A stretch of 64,000 nucleotides of DNA from Variovorax sp. N23 (lineage in GTDB: Bacteria > Pseudomonadota > Gammaproteobacteria > Burkholderiales > Burkholderiaceae_C): the NCBI RefSeq assembly GCF_025486315.1, contig NZ_JAOOPY010000001.1:434001-498000 (forward strand), written 5' to 3'. Positions 8,011-17,977 of the stretch are shown piece after piece. Numbering within the stretch: the stretch's first letter is position 1; each line of letters begins with the position of its first letter. Both the position numbers and the translations under genes were made by a program. The notes beneath the pieces are model-generated. The model saw nothing but the letters and a program-made list of their open reading frames with translations. It searched no databases and was not told where the DNA came from.

Positions 8011-8868
8011 TCAGGCCTTCAGCAGCTGGGCGTGATGGACGAGGTGGTCGGCCATGAAGCTCTGGATGAAGTAGTAGCCGTGGTCGTAGCCCTCGTGCCG
8101 GCGCAGCGTCAGCGGCTGGCCGATGGCGTGGCAGGCGGCCTCGAACAGATGCGGGTGCAACTGCTCGGCGAGGAATTTGTCGCCCAGGCCCTGATCGACC
8201 AGGATGCCGGCGGGGTAGGGCGCGACCGGCTGGTTCTCCATCAGGACCGTGGCGTCGTGCTCGATCCAGCGCGTGCGGTCGGCGCCGAGATAGCCGGTGA
8301 AGGCCTTCTCGCCCCAGGGGCAGCGTGTGGGCGCGCAGATCGGCGCGAAGGCCGACAGCGACTTGAACAGGCCGGGGTGCCGCAGCGCCAGCGTGAGCGC
8401 GCCATGCCCGCCCATCGAATGGCCGGTGAGGCCGATGCGCTGCGGATCGATCGGGAAGGCGGTACCGAGCAAGGGCAGCAGGTCGCCGATCAGGTAGCTT
8501 TCCATGCGCCAGTGCGTGGCCCATGGCGCCTCGGTCGCGTCGAGGTAGAAACCGGCGCCGACGCCGAAGTCCCAGCTGTCCGATTCACCGGGCACGTTGG
8601 CGCCGCGCGGGCTGGTGTCGGGCGCGACGAGCGCGAGGCCGAGCTCGGACGCCAGGCGCTGCGCGCCGGCCTTGACCATGAAGGTCTCTTCGTTGCACGT
8701 CAGCCCGGCAAGATAGATCACGGCCGGCACCGGGCCGTCGGCGGCCTGCGGCGGCAGGAACACCGAGAAGCGCATCGGCAGGCCGATCTCGCCCGAGGCG
8801 TGTTCGTGGAAGGTCTGCGTGCCGCCGAAGCAGCGGTGTTCGGACAGGGTCTTGAGGGAAGCGGTCAT
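8011..8868 (-). CDS. fghA: S-formylglutathione hydrolase
   Basis: 285-residue esterase-D-type hydrolase that releases formate and glutathione from S-formylglutathione, the second step of glutathione-dependent formaldehyde oxidation. The nucleophile elbow is GHSMGGHGAL with Ser151; the Asp is in VDQGLGDKF and the His in EGYDHGYYF. Length and motifs are typical. The ATG at 8868 overlaps the stop of the upstream hydrolase gene by four bases. Partner of the frmA dehydrogenase two genes upstream. Confidence 0.96.
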   Translation of the reverse strand: MTASLKTLSEHRCFGGTQTFHEHASGEIGLPMRFSVFLPPQAADGPVPAVIYLAGLTCNEETFMVKAGAQRLASELGLALVAPDTSPRGANVPGESDSWDFGVGAGFYLDATEAPWATHWRMESYLIGDLLPLLGTAFPIDPQRIGLTGHSMGGHGALTLALRHPGLFKSLSAFAPICAPTRCPWGEKAFTGYLGADRTRWIEHDATVLMENQPVAPYPAGILVDQGLGDKFLAEQLHPHLFEAACHAIGQPLTLRRHEGYDHGYYFIQSFMADHLVHHAQLLKA

Positions 8869-9774
8869 CGGCGATGCGGGGAAAGAAGCTCGAGCACCGC
8901 GTCGGCGAAAACGCGCGGCGCCTCCTGCGGCATGTTGTGGCCCACGCCGGGCAAGATGCGGTGCGTGCGCGGGCCGGTGAAGTGGTGGCCCTGGTCGGCG
9001 GTGCCGGCGGGCGACGTCACGCCGTCGTCGGCACCGTCGAAGGTGATCGACGGCACGCGGATCTCGGGCATCTTGGCCAGCGCGGCCTGCAGGTCGGCAT
9101 AGGCCGGGTCGCCCTCGGCCTTGCCGTAGCGGTGCCGGTAGGAGTGGATCACGATGTCGACGAAATCCGGGTTGTCGAAGGCGGGCGCCGTGCGCTCCCA
9201 GGTTGCGTCGTCGAAGGCCCAGGTGGGCGACCAGAGCCGCCACAGCAGGCGGCACAGGTCGCGCCGATTCTGCGCCAGGCCCGCGCGGCCGCGCTCGGTG
9301 TGGAAGTACCACTGGTACCAGTAGCGGAATTCGTTCTCGGGCGGGGCCGGCTCGCCGGCATGCGCGATGTTCTGCACCTTGTAGCTGTTGAAGGACACGA
9401 GCCCCGTGCAGCGCTCGGGCCACAGTGCTGCCGCCACGCAGGCGGCCGTGCCGCCCCAGTCGTAGCCGGCCAGTACGGCCGCGGGAATGGCCAGCGCATC
9501 GAGCAGGGCGCGCAGGTCGGCGGCGAATGCAGCCTGCTCGCCCGAGCGCGGTGTGGCCGCATCGACGAACTGGGTCGGACCGAAGCCGCGCAGGTAGGGC
9601 ACGACCACACGACAGCCCGCGTCCGCGAGGACCGGCACCACCTCGGCGTAGGCGTGCACGTCGTAGGGAAAGCCGTGCAGCAGCACGGCGGGCGGCCCGC
9701 CCTCGGGGCCGCTCTCATGGAAGGCGATGTCCAGCACGCCAGCGTGCACGCGGCGCAGCGGGCCGAGCATCGCT

Positions 9775-9782
<8 letters not shown>
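8865..9782 (-). CDS. Alpha/beta hydrolase, epoxide hydrolase / haloalkane dehalogenase type
   Basis: 305 residues. The oxyanion motif is LLHGFPY (35-40). The nucleophile elbow is AGYDWGG with Asp108 instead of Ser, as in epoxide hydrolases, haloalkane dehalogenases and fluoroacetate dehalogenases. His282 in [11 protein letters not shown] is the base. The cap region (about 140-210) is rich in Trp and Tyr. The substrate is unknown. It sits between frmA (eight-base overlap) and fghA (four-base overlap), so it is co-translated with formaldehyde detoxification and could handle a related electrophile. Confidence 0.88.
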
Positions 9783-10896
<1,114 letters not shown>

Positions 10897-10960
10897 GCGA
10901 AGGTCCTAGAGGAATGGGGTGGCGGCTCGACCGCGGACCCCCAAGCTTAAAACGGTTCGG

Positions 10961-12805
10961 TCAGAGCGCCGTGGCGACGCGCGTTTGCCCGACGGGCCCT
11001 GGGGGCAGGTTCTCCAGCAGCGCGAAGTTCGAGTCGAGCGCGACGCGATGGAGCACGCACTGCAGCCCGTGGTGGAGCTGGGCCGGCAGCACCGGCTTGT
11101 GCAGCAGCGGCACGCCGGTCGCGCGTGCTTCGCGCAGGCGTTGCGGTGCCGTGTCACCGGTGATCAGCAAGGCCGGCAGGGTCTGGCCGCACTCGGCGCG
11201 CAGCGCCGCGATGGCCTCGGCCCCGGTGCGCTGGTCACGCAGGCGGTAGTCGCTGATGACAACGCCGGGTGCGCGCAGGCGTGCCAGCACCAGCGCCTCC
11301 TCGATCGAATCCGCCACGTCGCATTCGCAACCCCAGGCGGTCAGCAACTGCTGCATGCCGGTGCGGACCGATTCGTCGTCGTCGATCACCAGCACGCGCA
11401 CGTCGAAGGCCTGGGCTTCGATCGGCGTCAGGGCTGGGCGGCGCGCCAGCGTCCCCAGGGGCGCGAGCGGCAGGCTCAGGCGGAACACGCTGCCACGGCC
11501 GGGTCGCGAGGACAGGGTCAGTTCCTGCTGGAGCGCGCATGCCAGCCCCTGCGCGATGGCGAGCCCCAGGCCCAGCCCCTTGCGCCGGTCGCGCTCGGCA
11601 TTGCCGAGCTGGTGGAACTCGCGGAACACGGCCTGCTGCTGTGAGGGATCGATGCCGATGCCGGTGTCCCAGACCTCCAGCACCGCCTGCCCGGCGCGTC
11701 GTCGGCAGGCCACCAGCACGCCGCCGCGCCGCGTGTAGCGGATCGCGTTGGACACGAGGTTGCGAAGCACCAGCGCGACCAGGGCCGGGTCGGACTGGAC
11801 GACGACCTCCGTGTCGATCGAGCGGTAGACGATGCCCTTGGCGTCGGCCTGCGGCGCCAGTTCGTTCTCGATCTTGTTGAGCAGCGGCTGCAGCGGGAAG
11901 GGCTGGAGTCGTGGCTCCACCACACCCGCCTCGATGCGCGAAAAGTCCAGCAAGGTGTCGAGCATCTCGGCCGATGCCTGCCAGGTGGCGCGCGCATTGG
12001 CCAGGGCGTCGTACTGGGTGGTGGTGAGCCGGGTGCGCGCCAGCACCTCCAGAAACAGGCCCTGGGCATGGATCGGCTGGCGCAGGTCGTGGCTGGCGGC
12101 GGCCAGGAAGCGCGACTTGGCCAGGCTGGCCTGTTCGGCCTCGAGACGGGCCCCCTGCGCCTCTGCGCCGCTGGCATGCAGCTGCTCGATCAGCGCGAGG
12201 TTCTCGAAGCGCAGGTCGATGGCCGCCCGGGCGGCCCGGCTGCTGTTGCGCGCCTGACCCATCAGCGTGGTGATATAGAGCGCGCCGGCGATGCCGAGTG
12301 CGTGGTAGGCCGGGTTGCCCAGCAGCCAGAGCTTGCTGCCGACGGTCGCGAACTCGAACAGTGCGAACGCGATGAAGACCGGCAGCACCGGCGCCAGCGA
12401 AGACATCGAACTGCCGGCCACGCCGGCGAGCACGGCGACCACCAGGATGCTGCCTGCGACGGTGCTGTCGTCGAGCGTGACCCAGGCGAGCGCACCCCAG
12501 GCCACCGCGTCGATGGCGTTCAGCGCCATCTGGCGCAGCACCACGCGATGCGGGTGCGTGGTGGCGAGGCCGGTGCGCAGCGTGCGCTCGGCGTCCCAGG
12601 CGTAGATCAGCTTGATGAGCACGATCGCCGCGCACCAGGCCGTGAGCCAGGGGGCATTGCGCGCATTGACCAGCGTCCATACCAGCAGCGGCGCGACCAG
12701 CAGCGTGGGAACCACCGAACTGCCCACGTGGCCCAACTGGAGCCGCAGCTGTTCGGTCAGCGTGCGCTCGTCGGGCAGCCAGCGCCGCCAGTTCATCCGG
12801 CGCAT
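10961..12805 (-). CDS. Hybrid sensor histidine kinase with receiver domain
   Basis: 614 residues. The N-terminal third (about 30-185) has five or six hydrophobic segments and no periplasmic domain, so it senses within or at the membrane. A coiled coil (200-235) leads to the HisKA H-box ASHDLRQP with His239. The ATPase domain shows the N-box (Asn353), WDTGIGI and GLGLGLAI. A receiver domain follows (472-590) with Asp519 as phospho-acceptor and Lys570. The absence of a phosphotransfer domain suggests either self-regulation or relay to another protein. The ATG shares one base with the stop of the response regulator gene upstream, so the pair is co-translated. Confidence 0.92.
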   Translation of the reverse strand: MRRMNWRRWLPDERTLTEQLRLQLGHVGSSVVPTLLVAPLLVWTLVNARNAPWLTAWCAAIVLIKLIYAWDAERTLRTGLATTHPHRVVLRQMALNAIDAVAWGALAWVTLDDSTVAGSILVVAVLAGVAGSSMSSLAPVLPVFIAFALFEFATVGSKLWLLGNPAYHALGIAGALYITTLMGQARNSSRAARAAIDLRFENLALIEQLHASGAEAQGARLEAEQASLAKSRFLAAASHDLRQPIHAQGLFLEVLARTRLTTTQYDALANARATWQASAEMLDTLLDFSRIEAGVVEPRLQPFPLQPLLNKIENELAPQADAKGIVYRSIDTEVVVQSDPALVALVLRNLVSNAIRYTRRGGVLVACRRRAGQAVLEVWDTGIGIDPSQQQAVFREFHQLGNAERDRRKGLGLGLAIAQGLACALQQELTLSSRPGRGSVFRLSLPLAPLGTLARRPALTPIEAQAFDVRVLVIDDDESVRTGMQQLLTAWGCECDVADSIEEALVLARLRAPGVVISDYRLRDQRTGAEAIAALRAECGQTLPALLITGDTAPQRLREARATGVPLLHKPVLPAQLHHGLQCVLHRVALDSNFALLENLPPGPVGQTRVATAL

Positions 12806-13428
12806 CAGGCGACCAGGCCGCGCTGGCGCGCCGCGAAGCCGGCCTCGGACCGGCTCGACACCTGCAGGGCCGCGAGGATGGCCTGCACATGCCCGCGTAC
12901 CGTGTTCTCCGACAGGTCGAGTCGCCGCCCGATGACCTTGTTCGACAGGCCCTGGCACATCAGGTCGAGCACCTCGCATTGGCGCGGCGTGAGGCGCTGC
13001 GTGTCCGGGGCGTCGGTGCCGGGCGTGTGCGCGGTCGGGCTGGCCGCCGAGGGCAACGGCAACCCGCGGCGGATCTGGTCGATGACGCCGAGGATGGCAT
13101 CGGCGGTGGCGGCCTTGGAGACGAAGGTGGCCGCGCCGCGTTCGAGGGCCAGTGCGATGGTCTGCGGCTCGGCCTGCGACGACAGCATGATCACCGCGGC
13201 GCCGGGCCATTTCCGCTTGACCAGGGCGATGCCTTCGATGCCGTTCAGGCCCTGCAGGTGGACGTCGAGCAGCACCAGGGCCGGTGACGCCATCGCGCAG
13301 TGCATCGCTTCTTCCAGGGATGCCGCCTCGGCCACTTCGAGTCCGGGAATGCCTGCGGCCAGCACCATGTGCAGTCCACAGCGAAACAGCGCGTGGTCAT
13401 CGATCAGCAGAATTCTGGCGGGCAGCAT
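12805..13428 (-). CDS. LuxR/NarL-family response regulator
   Basis: 207 residues: a receiver domain (1-120) with the acidic pair Asp10-Asp11, phospho-acceptor Asp55 in LVLLDVH and the conserved Lys in FVSKAA, then a linker and a NarL-type helix-turn-helix (145-205; LTPRQCEVLDLMCQGLSNKVIG, ENTVRGHV). It activates or represses target promoters when phosphorylated, probably by the hybrid kinase translated directly after it. Targets are unknown. The gene begins 211 bases from the divergent small gene at 13640. Confidence 0.93.
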   Translation of the reverse strand: MLPARILLIDDHALFRCGLHMVLAAGIPGLEVAEAASLEEAMHCAMASPALVLLDVHLQGLNGIEGIALVKRKWPGAAVIMLSSQAEPQTIALALERGAATFVSKAATADAILGVIDQIRRGLPLPSAASPTAHTPGTDAPDTQRLTPRQCEVLDLMCQGLSNKVIGRRLDLSENTVRGHVQAILAALQVSSRSEAGFAARQRGLVA

Positions 13429-13639
13429 GGCGCTGGCGACGGTCCCATGGAGAACTAAAGAATCAGCGGGCGGGGTGATCGGGCTGCGGTGCTGCCAGCG
13501 CGCCCGCGTTGGAGGCCGTGTCGGGGATTTTGCGCGAACTCGGGGGGTCCGAAAGGACTATTTACGCCGGCGTCCTTCCTTGCGACTATCGGGCTCGCGG
13601 ATGCCGCGACTTTGTACCCCTTGTACCTATTCCCCCCGC

Positions 13640-13909
13640 ATGAACCCCCTGATCGACATTCGCCGCCACGCGCCGAACGGCTTCACCTACTGCATCAGCG
13701 CCCGTGGGGTCGGCGGCGTGGACGGCGGCGCGGCGTTCGACACCATCGAGCGCTGCCTGTTCGACGCGGCGGCGTCGCTCGGCCACTACTTCCCGCTCGT
13801 GGAGATCCGCTTCGAAGGCGGCCTCCTGGGCGCCTGCGCCACCGACACGCTGCGCCGCGCGCCGCAGACCATCGTCGCCCGGATCCCGACGCAGCCCGAG
13901 GCGGCCTGA
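13640..13909 (+). CDS. Conserved-looking hypothetical protein
   Basis: 89 residues, not recognised. The sequence alternates hydrophobic strands and polar loops ([28 protein letters not shown]), suggesting a compact alpha/beta fold without signal peptide or membrane segment. Codon usage matches its neighbours. No Shine-Dalgarno sequence precedes the ATG; a short repeat of TTGTACC lies just upstream. Ends 70 bases before aroQ and may share its transcript. Confidence 0.55.
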   Translation: MNPLIDIRRHAPNGFTYCISARGVGGVDGGAAFDTIERCLFDAAASLGHYFPLVEIRFEGGLLGACATDTLRRAPQTIVARIPTQPEAA

Positions 13910-13979
13910 GGCGCCCTGGGCGCGCCCGTGGGCGCACATAATGGCCGCCGAATTCCTCGCAGCCATCGGTGCCCCGCCC

Positions 13980-14435
13980 ATGAAAAAGATCCTCGTCCTC
14001 AACGGCCCCAACCTCAACCTGCTCGGCACGCGCGAGCCGGCGCAATACGGCAGCGATACCTTGGCCGATGTGGAGCGCCTGTGTGCCGACGCCGGCACCC
14101 GGCTCGGCGTCGCGGTGGAGTGCCGCCAGACCAACCACGAAGGCGCCCTGGTCGACTGGCTGCACGAAGCCGGCCGCGAGGTGGCGGCCGGCCGCATGCT
14201 GGGCGTGGTGCTGAATGCGGGCGCCTACACGCACACCTCGGTCGCGCTGCACGACGCCATCAAGGGCGCCAGCGTGCCGGTCATCGAACTGCATATCTCG
14301 AACGTCCATGCGCGCGAGAGCTTCCGGCACCACTCCTTCATCTCTCCGGTGGCGCGCGGCATCATCGTCGGCCTCGGGGTGAAGGGCTACCCGCTCGCCA
14401 TGGACGCCTTGGTCCAATTGAGCGCGGCAGGCTGA
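13980..14435 (+). CDS. aroQ: Type II 3-dehydroquinate dehydratase
   Basis: 151-residue shikimate-pathway enzyme that converts 3-dehydroquinate to 3-dehydroshikimate, assembled as a dodecamer in this family. Diagnostic motifs: [15 protein letters not shown] at the N-terminus, the catalytic Tyr in [20 protein letters not shown], and the catalytic His region [17 protein letters not shown]. An in-frame ATG at 13941 would add 13 residues, but the family starts with the [11 protein letters not shown] segment. Followed nine bases later by tag, probably in one transcript. Confidence 0.96.
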   Translation: MKKILVLNGPNLNLLGTREPAQYGSDTLADVERLCADAGTRLGVAVECRQTNHEGALVDWLHEAGREVAAGRMLGVVLNAGAYTHTSVALHDAIKGASVPVIELHISNVHARESFRHHSFISPVARGIIVGLGVKGYPLAMDALVQLSAAG

Positions 14436-14444
14436 GGACGCCGC

Positions 14445-15098
14445 ATGCACTCCAGCGAGGGAAAGTCCCTGCCCGACGGGCTGTTCCACGGCGCCGACGG
14501 CACGCCGCGCTGCCGCTGGTGCGAGGCCACGCCGGCCTACCAGCACTACCACGACCATGAATGGGGCTTCCCGGTGACGGACGAGCGCCGGCTGTTCGAG
14601 AAGCTGTGCCTCGAGGGCTTCCAGGCTGGCCTGAGCTGGCTCACCATCCTGAACAAGCGCGAGAACTTCCGGCGCGGCTTCGCCAACTTCGAGGCCGAAG
14701 CCATCGTGCGTTTCGCCGACGCCGACATCGCGCGCCTGCTGGCCGACGCCGGCATCGTGCGCCACCGCGGCAAGATCGAGTCGACCATCAACAACGCGAA
14801 GCGCGTGCTCGAACTGCGCGAGGAATTCGGATCGCTGGCGGCCTATGCCTGGCGCTTCGAGCCCACGCCGGCCTCGCGTCCGAAGCGGGTGACGCTCGCC
14901 GAACTGCGCACCTTCACCACCTCCGCCGAATCGATCGCGATGTCGAAGGACCTGAAGAAGCGCGGCTGGAGCTTCGTCGGGCCGACCACGGTCTATGCGT
15001 TCATGCAGGCGATGGGCCTGGTCAACGACCACATCGAAGGCTGCAGCGCACGGGAAGCCGCGCTGGCCGCGCGCAAGGCGCTCACGCCGCCGCACTGA
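14445..15098 (+). CDS. tag: DNA-3-methyladenine glycosylase I
   Basis: 217-residue constitutive alkylation-repair glycosylase that removes 3-methyladenine. Motifs: RCRWCEATPAYQHYHDHEWGFPVTDERRLFEKL with the zinc Cys, catalytic-region Glu in LEGFQAGLSW, and the C-terminal GWSFVGPTTVYAFMQAMGLVNDH with the zinc-binding His. The product is slightly longer than E. coli Tag (187 residues) because of N- and C-terminal extensions. Starts nine bases after aroQ. Confidence 0.96.
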   Translation: MHSSEGKSLPDGLFHGADGTPRCRWCEATPAYQHYHDHEWGFPVTDERRLFEKLCLEGFQAGLSWLTILNKRENFRRGFANFEAEAIVRFADADIARLLADAGIVRHRGKIESTINNAKRVLELREEFGSLAAYAWRFEPTPASRPKRVTLAELRTFTTSAESIAMSKDLKKRGWSFVGPTTVYAFMQAMGLVNDHIEGCSAREAALAARKALTPPH

Positions 15099-15107
15099 GG
15101 CGCGGGT

Positions 15108-16652
15108 TCAGTGGCGCGGCGCGGAGGCCGTCTCGCGCAAGGTCACACGGCCCTGCGGGTCGACGCTCTCGAGCCGCACGTCGAAGCCCCACAGCCGGGT
15201 CACATGCTTGAGCACCTCGTGCGTGTCGTCGCGCAGCGGCTGGCCGTTGCGCTGCACATGGCGCAGGGTGAGCGAGCGGTCGCCGCGCATGTCGACGTTC
15301 CAGACCTGGATGTCGGGCTCGCGGCTGCCGATGTCGTACTGGCGCGAGAGCGATTCGCGCAGCGCCTGGTAGCCGTTGTCGTCGTGGATGGCCGCGATCT
15401 CGAGTTCGGGGTCTTCCGTGTGGTCGCGCACCGCGAAGAGACGGAAGTCGCGCATCGTCTTCGGGCTCAGGAACTGGCCGACGAAGCTCTCGTCCTTGTA
15501 GTTGCGCATGGCATGGTCGAGCGTCGTGAGCCAGTCGGTGCCGGCGTAGTCCGGGAACCAGCGGCGGTCTTCCTCGGTGGGCTTCTCGCAGATGCGGCGC
15601 AGTTCGGTGAACATCGCGAAGCCGAGCGCATAGGGGTTGATGCCGCTGTAGGCACGGTGGCCGACCGGCGGCTGGTAGACCACGCTGGTGTGGGAGCGCA
15701 GCCATTCGATCATGAAGCCGTCGGCCAACTGGCCCTTGTCGTACATCGTGTTGAGCAGGGTGTAGTGCCAGAAGGTGGCCCAGCCCTCGTTCATCACCTG
15801 CGTCTGGCGCTGCGGGTAGAAATACTGCGCCACCTTGCGAACGATCCGCACGACTTCTCGCTGCCAAGGTTCCAGCAGCGCCGCGTTCTTCTCGATGAAA
15901 TACAGCAGGTTCTCCTGCGGCTCCACAGGGAAGCGGCGCGCGGCATCGGCGTCGGCCGCGGCCTCGATGCGCCTGGGCAGGGTGCGCCAGAGGTCGTTGA
16001 CCTGTTGCTGCAGATGGTGCTCCCGTTCCGCGCGTTGGCTGATCTCTTGCGCGAGCGAGCGCTTCTGCGGCCGGCGGTAGCGGTCGACGCCGTAATTCAT
16101 CAGCGCATGGCAGGAGTCGAGCAGTTCCTCGACGGCATCGACGCCGTGGCGTTCCTCGCACTCTGTGATGTAGTTACGCGCATAGACCAGGTAGTCGATG
16201 ATCGACGACGCGTCGGTCCACATGCGGAACAAGTAGTTGCCCTTGAAGAAGCTGTTGTGCCCGTAGGCCGCATGGGCGATCACCAGGGCCTGCATCGCCA
16301 TGGTGTTCTCCTCCATGAGGTAGGCGATGCAGGGGTCCGAGTTGATGACGATCTCGTAGGCCAGGCCCATGGCTCCGCGCCGGTAGTTCTTCTCGGTGGA
16401 GATGAACTGCTTGCCATACGACCAGTGGCGGTAGATCACCGGCATGCCGACGCTGGCGTACGCGTCCATCATCTGCTCGGCCGTGATGATCTCGAGCTGG
16501 ATCGGGTACGTGTCGAGCTTGAAGGACTCCGCCGTCTTGCGGATTTCCTGGTGGTAGGTTTCGATCAGGTCGAAGGTCCAGTCCGATGGGCTCGGCAGCG
16601 GCTCGGCGCGGCCCGGGGAAGATGTCACCGGCAGTTCGCTCGTTTCGCTCAT
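15108..16652 (-). CDS. SpoVR family protein
   Basis: 514 residues of the SpoVR/YcgB family, widespread in non-sporulating proteobacteria with unknown chemistry. The signature EGWATFWHY occurs in the middle (around residue 290), with a following MYDKGQLADGF and a GINPYALGF segment. No membrane segment or signal. Its ATG overlaps the stop of yeaH by four bases, and it is the last gene of the prkA-yeaH-spoVR set, which is linked in other bacteria to stationary-phase and stress responses. Confidence 0.93.
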   Translation of the reverse strand: MSETSELPVTSSPGRAEPLPSPSDWTFDLIETYHQEIRKTAESFKLDTYPIQLEIITAEQMMDAYASVGMPVIYRHWSYGKQFISTEKNYRRGAMGLAYEIVINSDPCIAYLMEENTMAMQALVIAHAAYGHNSFFKGNYLFRMWTDASSIIDYLVYARNYITECEERHGVDAVEELLDSCHALMNYGVDRYRRPQKRSLAQEISQRAEREHHLQQQVNDLWRTLPRRIEAAADADAARRFPVEPQENLLYFIEKNAALLEPWQREVVRIVRKVAQYFYPQRQTQVMNEGWATFWHYTLLNTMYDKGQLADGFMIEWLRSHTSVVYQPPVGHRAYSGINPYALGFAMFTELRRICEKPTEEDRRWFPDYAGTDWLTTLDHAMRNYKDESFVGQFLSPKTMRDFRLFAVRDHTEDPELEIAAIHDDNGYQALRESLSRQYDIGSREPDIQVWNVDMRGDRSLTLRHVQRNGQPLRDDTHEVLKHVTRLWGFDVRLESVDPQGRVTLRETASAPRH

Positions 16653-17935
16653 GCGGGCGCTCCTTCTTTCTTGAACAGTTCACGAAACACCGGGTAGATG
16701 TCCTGCGCGCTCGCGACCTTGCGCATCGCGAAATTGGGCCGCACGCCTTCGAGCTGCGCGTATTCCTGCCAGAGGTTCTGCTCGGCGTCGGCCACCTGCA
16801 CGTAGGCGTAGTAGCGCACCATCGGCAGGATCGATTCTTCCAGCATCTGGCGGCAGCGGCCGCTGTCCTGGTGCCAGTTGTCGCCGTCGCTGGCCTGCGC
16901 GCCGTAGATGTTCCATTCGCCGCTGGGGTAGCGTGCGCGGATGATCTCGTCCATCAGCACCAGCGCGCTCGACACCACGGTGCCGCCGGTTTCGGTGGCG
17001 TGGAAGAACTCTTCCTCGCTCACTTCCTGCGCCTGCGTGTGGTGCCGCAGGAAGACCAGTTCGATCTTCTCGTAGTGCCGCGTGAGGAACAGGTACAGCA
17101 GCATGAAGAAGCGCTTGGACATGTCCTTGCGTGCCTCGTCCATCGAGCCCGACACGTCCATCAGGCAGAACATCACCGCCTTGGCGCTCGGTACCGGCAC
17201 GCGCACGCGGTTGCGGTAGCGCAGGTCGATCGGGTCGATGTAGGGGATGTGCTTGGCCGTGCGGCGCAGCTCGATCATCTGCGCTTCCAGCTCGGCGATG
17301 CGGTCGGACAGCGGCGGCTCCTGCGCGCCGGGTTCGGCGCGCAACTGCAGCAGTTCGGTCTGCATGCGCAGCAGCGTGACGCGGTCTTCGCCACCCAGCG
17401 CGATGCGCCGTGCCAGTGCGCCGCGCATCGAACGCACCACATGGAGGCTGCTCGGGTTGCCGTCGCTCTTGAAGCCGGCGCGGTGGCTTTTCCACTCCGG
17501 TACTTCGGCCAGCTGCGTGCGGATGAGGTGGGGCAGGGCGAGGTCGTCGAAGAAGACCTGCATGAACTCCTCGCGGGTGAGCTTGAAGACGAAGTCGTCC
17601 TCGCCTTCGCCGCTGTCGCCAGCTTCGCCACTGCCCTGGCCGCCGCCTCCACCACCGGGCGGACGCTTGATGCGATCGCCCTTGAGGTATTCCTGGTTCC
17701 CCGGATGCACGTATTCGCGGTTGCCGCCCGGGCCGTGCCCGAACACCGGTTCGGACACGTCGCGCTTGGGCAGCGTGATGTCCTCGCCGCGTTCAAGGTC
17801 GCGGATGTTGCGCCCGCTGATCGCGCGCCGCACCGCGTCGCGGATCTGGCCCCGGTAGCGCCGCAGGAAGCGCTCGCGATTGCCGATCGACTTGTTCTTG
17901 CCCGATAACCGTCGATCGATGATCTGTTGCAGCAT
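16649..17935 (-). CDS. yeaH: YeaH/YhbH family protein (DUF444)
   Basis: 428 residues. N-terminal IIDRRLSGKNKS and NRERFLRRYR are hallmark motifs of the family; a Gly-rich linker (about 93-105) is followed by a von Willebrand A-like domain whose MIDAS motif DVSGS starts near residue 260. The ATG at 17935 gives the usual family N-terminus; a TTG six bases upstream is better spaced from a GGAGGT site and is the alternative. Lies between prkA and spoVR; in this trio YeaH probably works with the PrkA kinase. Confidence 0.92.
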   Translation of the reverse strand: MLQQIIDRRLSGKNKSIGNRERFLRRYRGQIRDAVRRAISGRNIRDLERGEDITLPKRDVSEPVFGHGPGGNREYVHPGNQEYLKGDRIKRPPGGGGGGQGSGEAGDSGEGEDDFVFKLTREEFMQVFFDDLALPHLIRTQLAEVPEWKSHRAGFKSDGNPSSLHVVRSMRGALARRIALGGEDRVTLLRMQTELLQLRAEPGAQEPPLSDRIAELEAQMIELRRTAKHIPYIDPIDLRYRNRVRVPVPSAKAVMFCLMDVSGSMDEARKDMSKRFFMLLYLFLTRHYEKIELVFLRHHTQAQEVSEEEFFHATETGGTVVSSALVLMDEIIRARYPSGEWNIYGAQASDGDNWHQDSGRCRQMLEESILPMVRYYAYVQVADAEQNLWQEYAQLEGVRPNFAMRKVASAQDIYPVFRELFKKEGAPA

Positions 17936-17977
17936 GGCCAAGGTGTCACACCTCCGCGCCGGAGCGCGACATCAAAC

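Noticed and set aside
13606..13630. TTGTACC repeated twice upstream of the gene at 13640
   Set aside because: Only a seven-base direct repeat; no matching regulator or promoter spacing, so probably chance.
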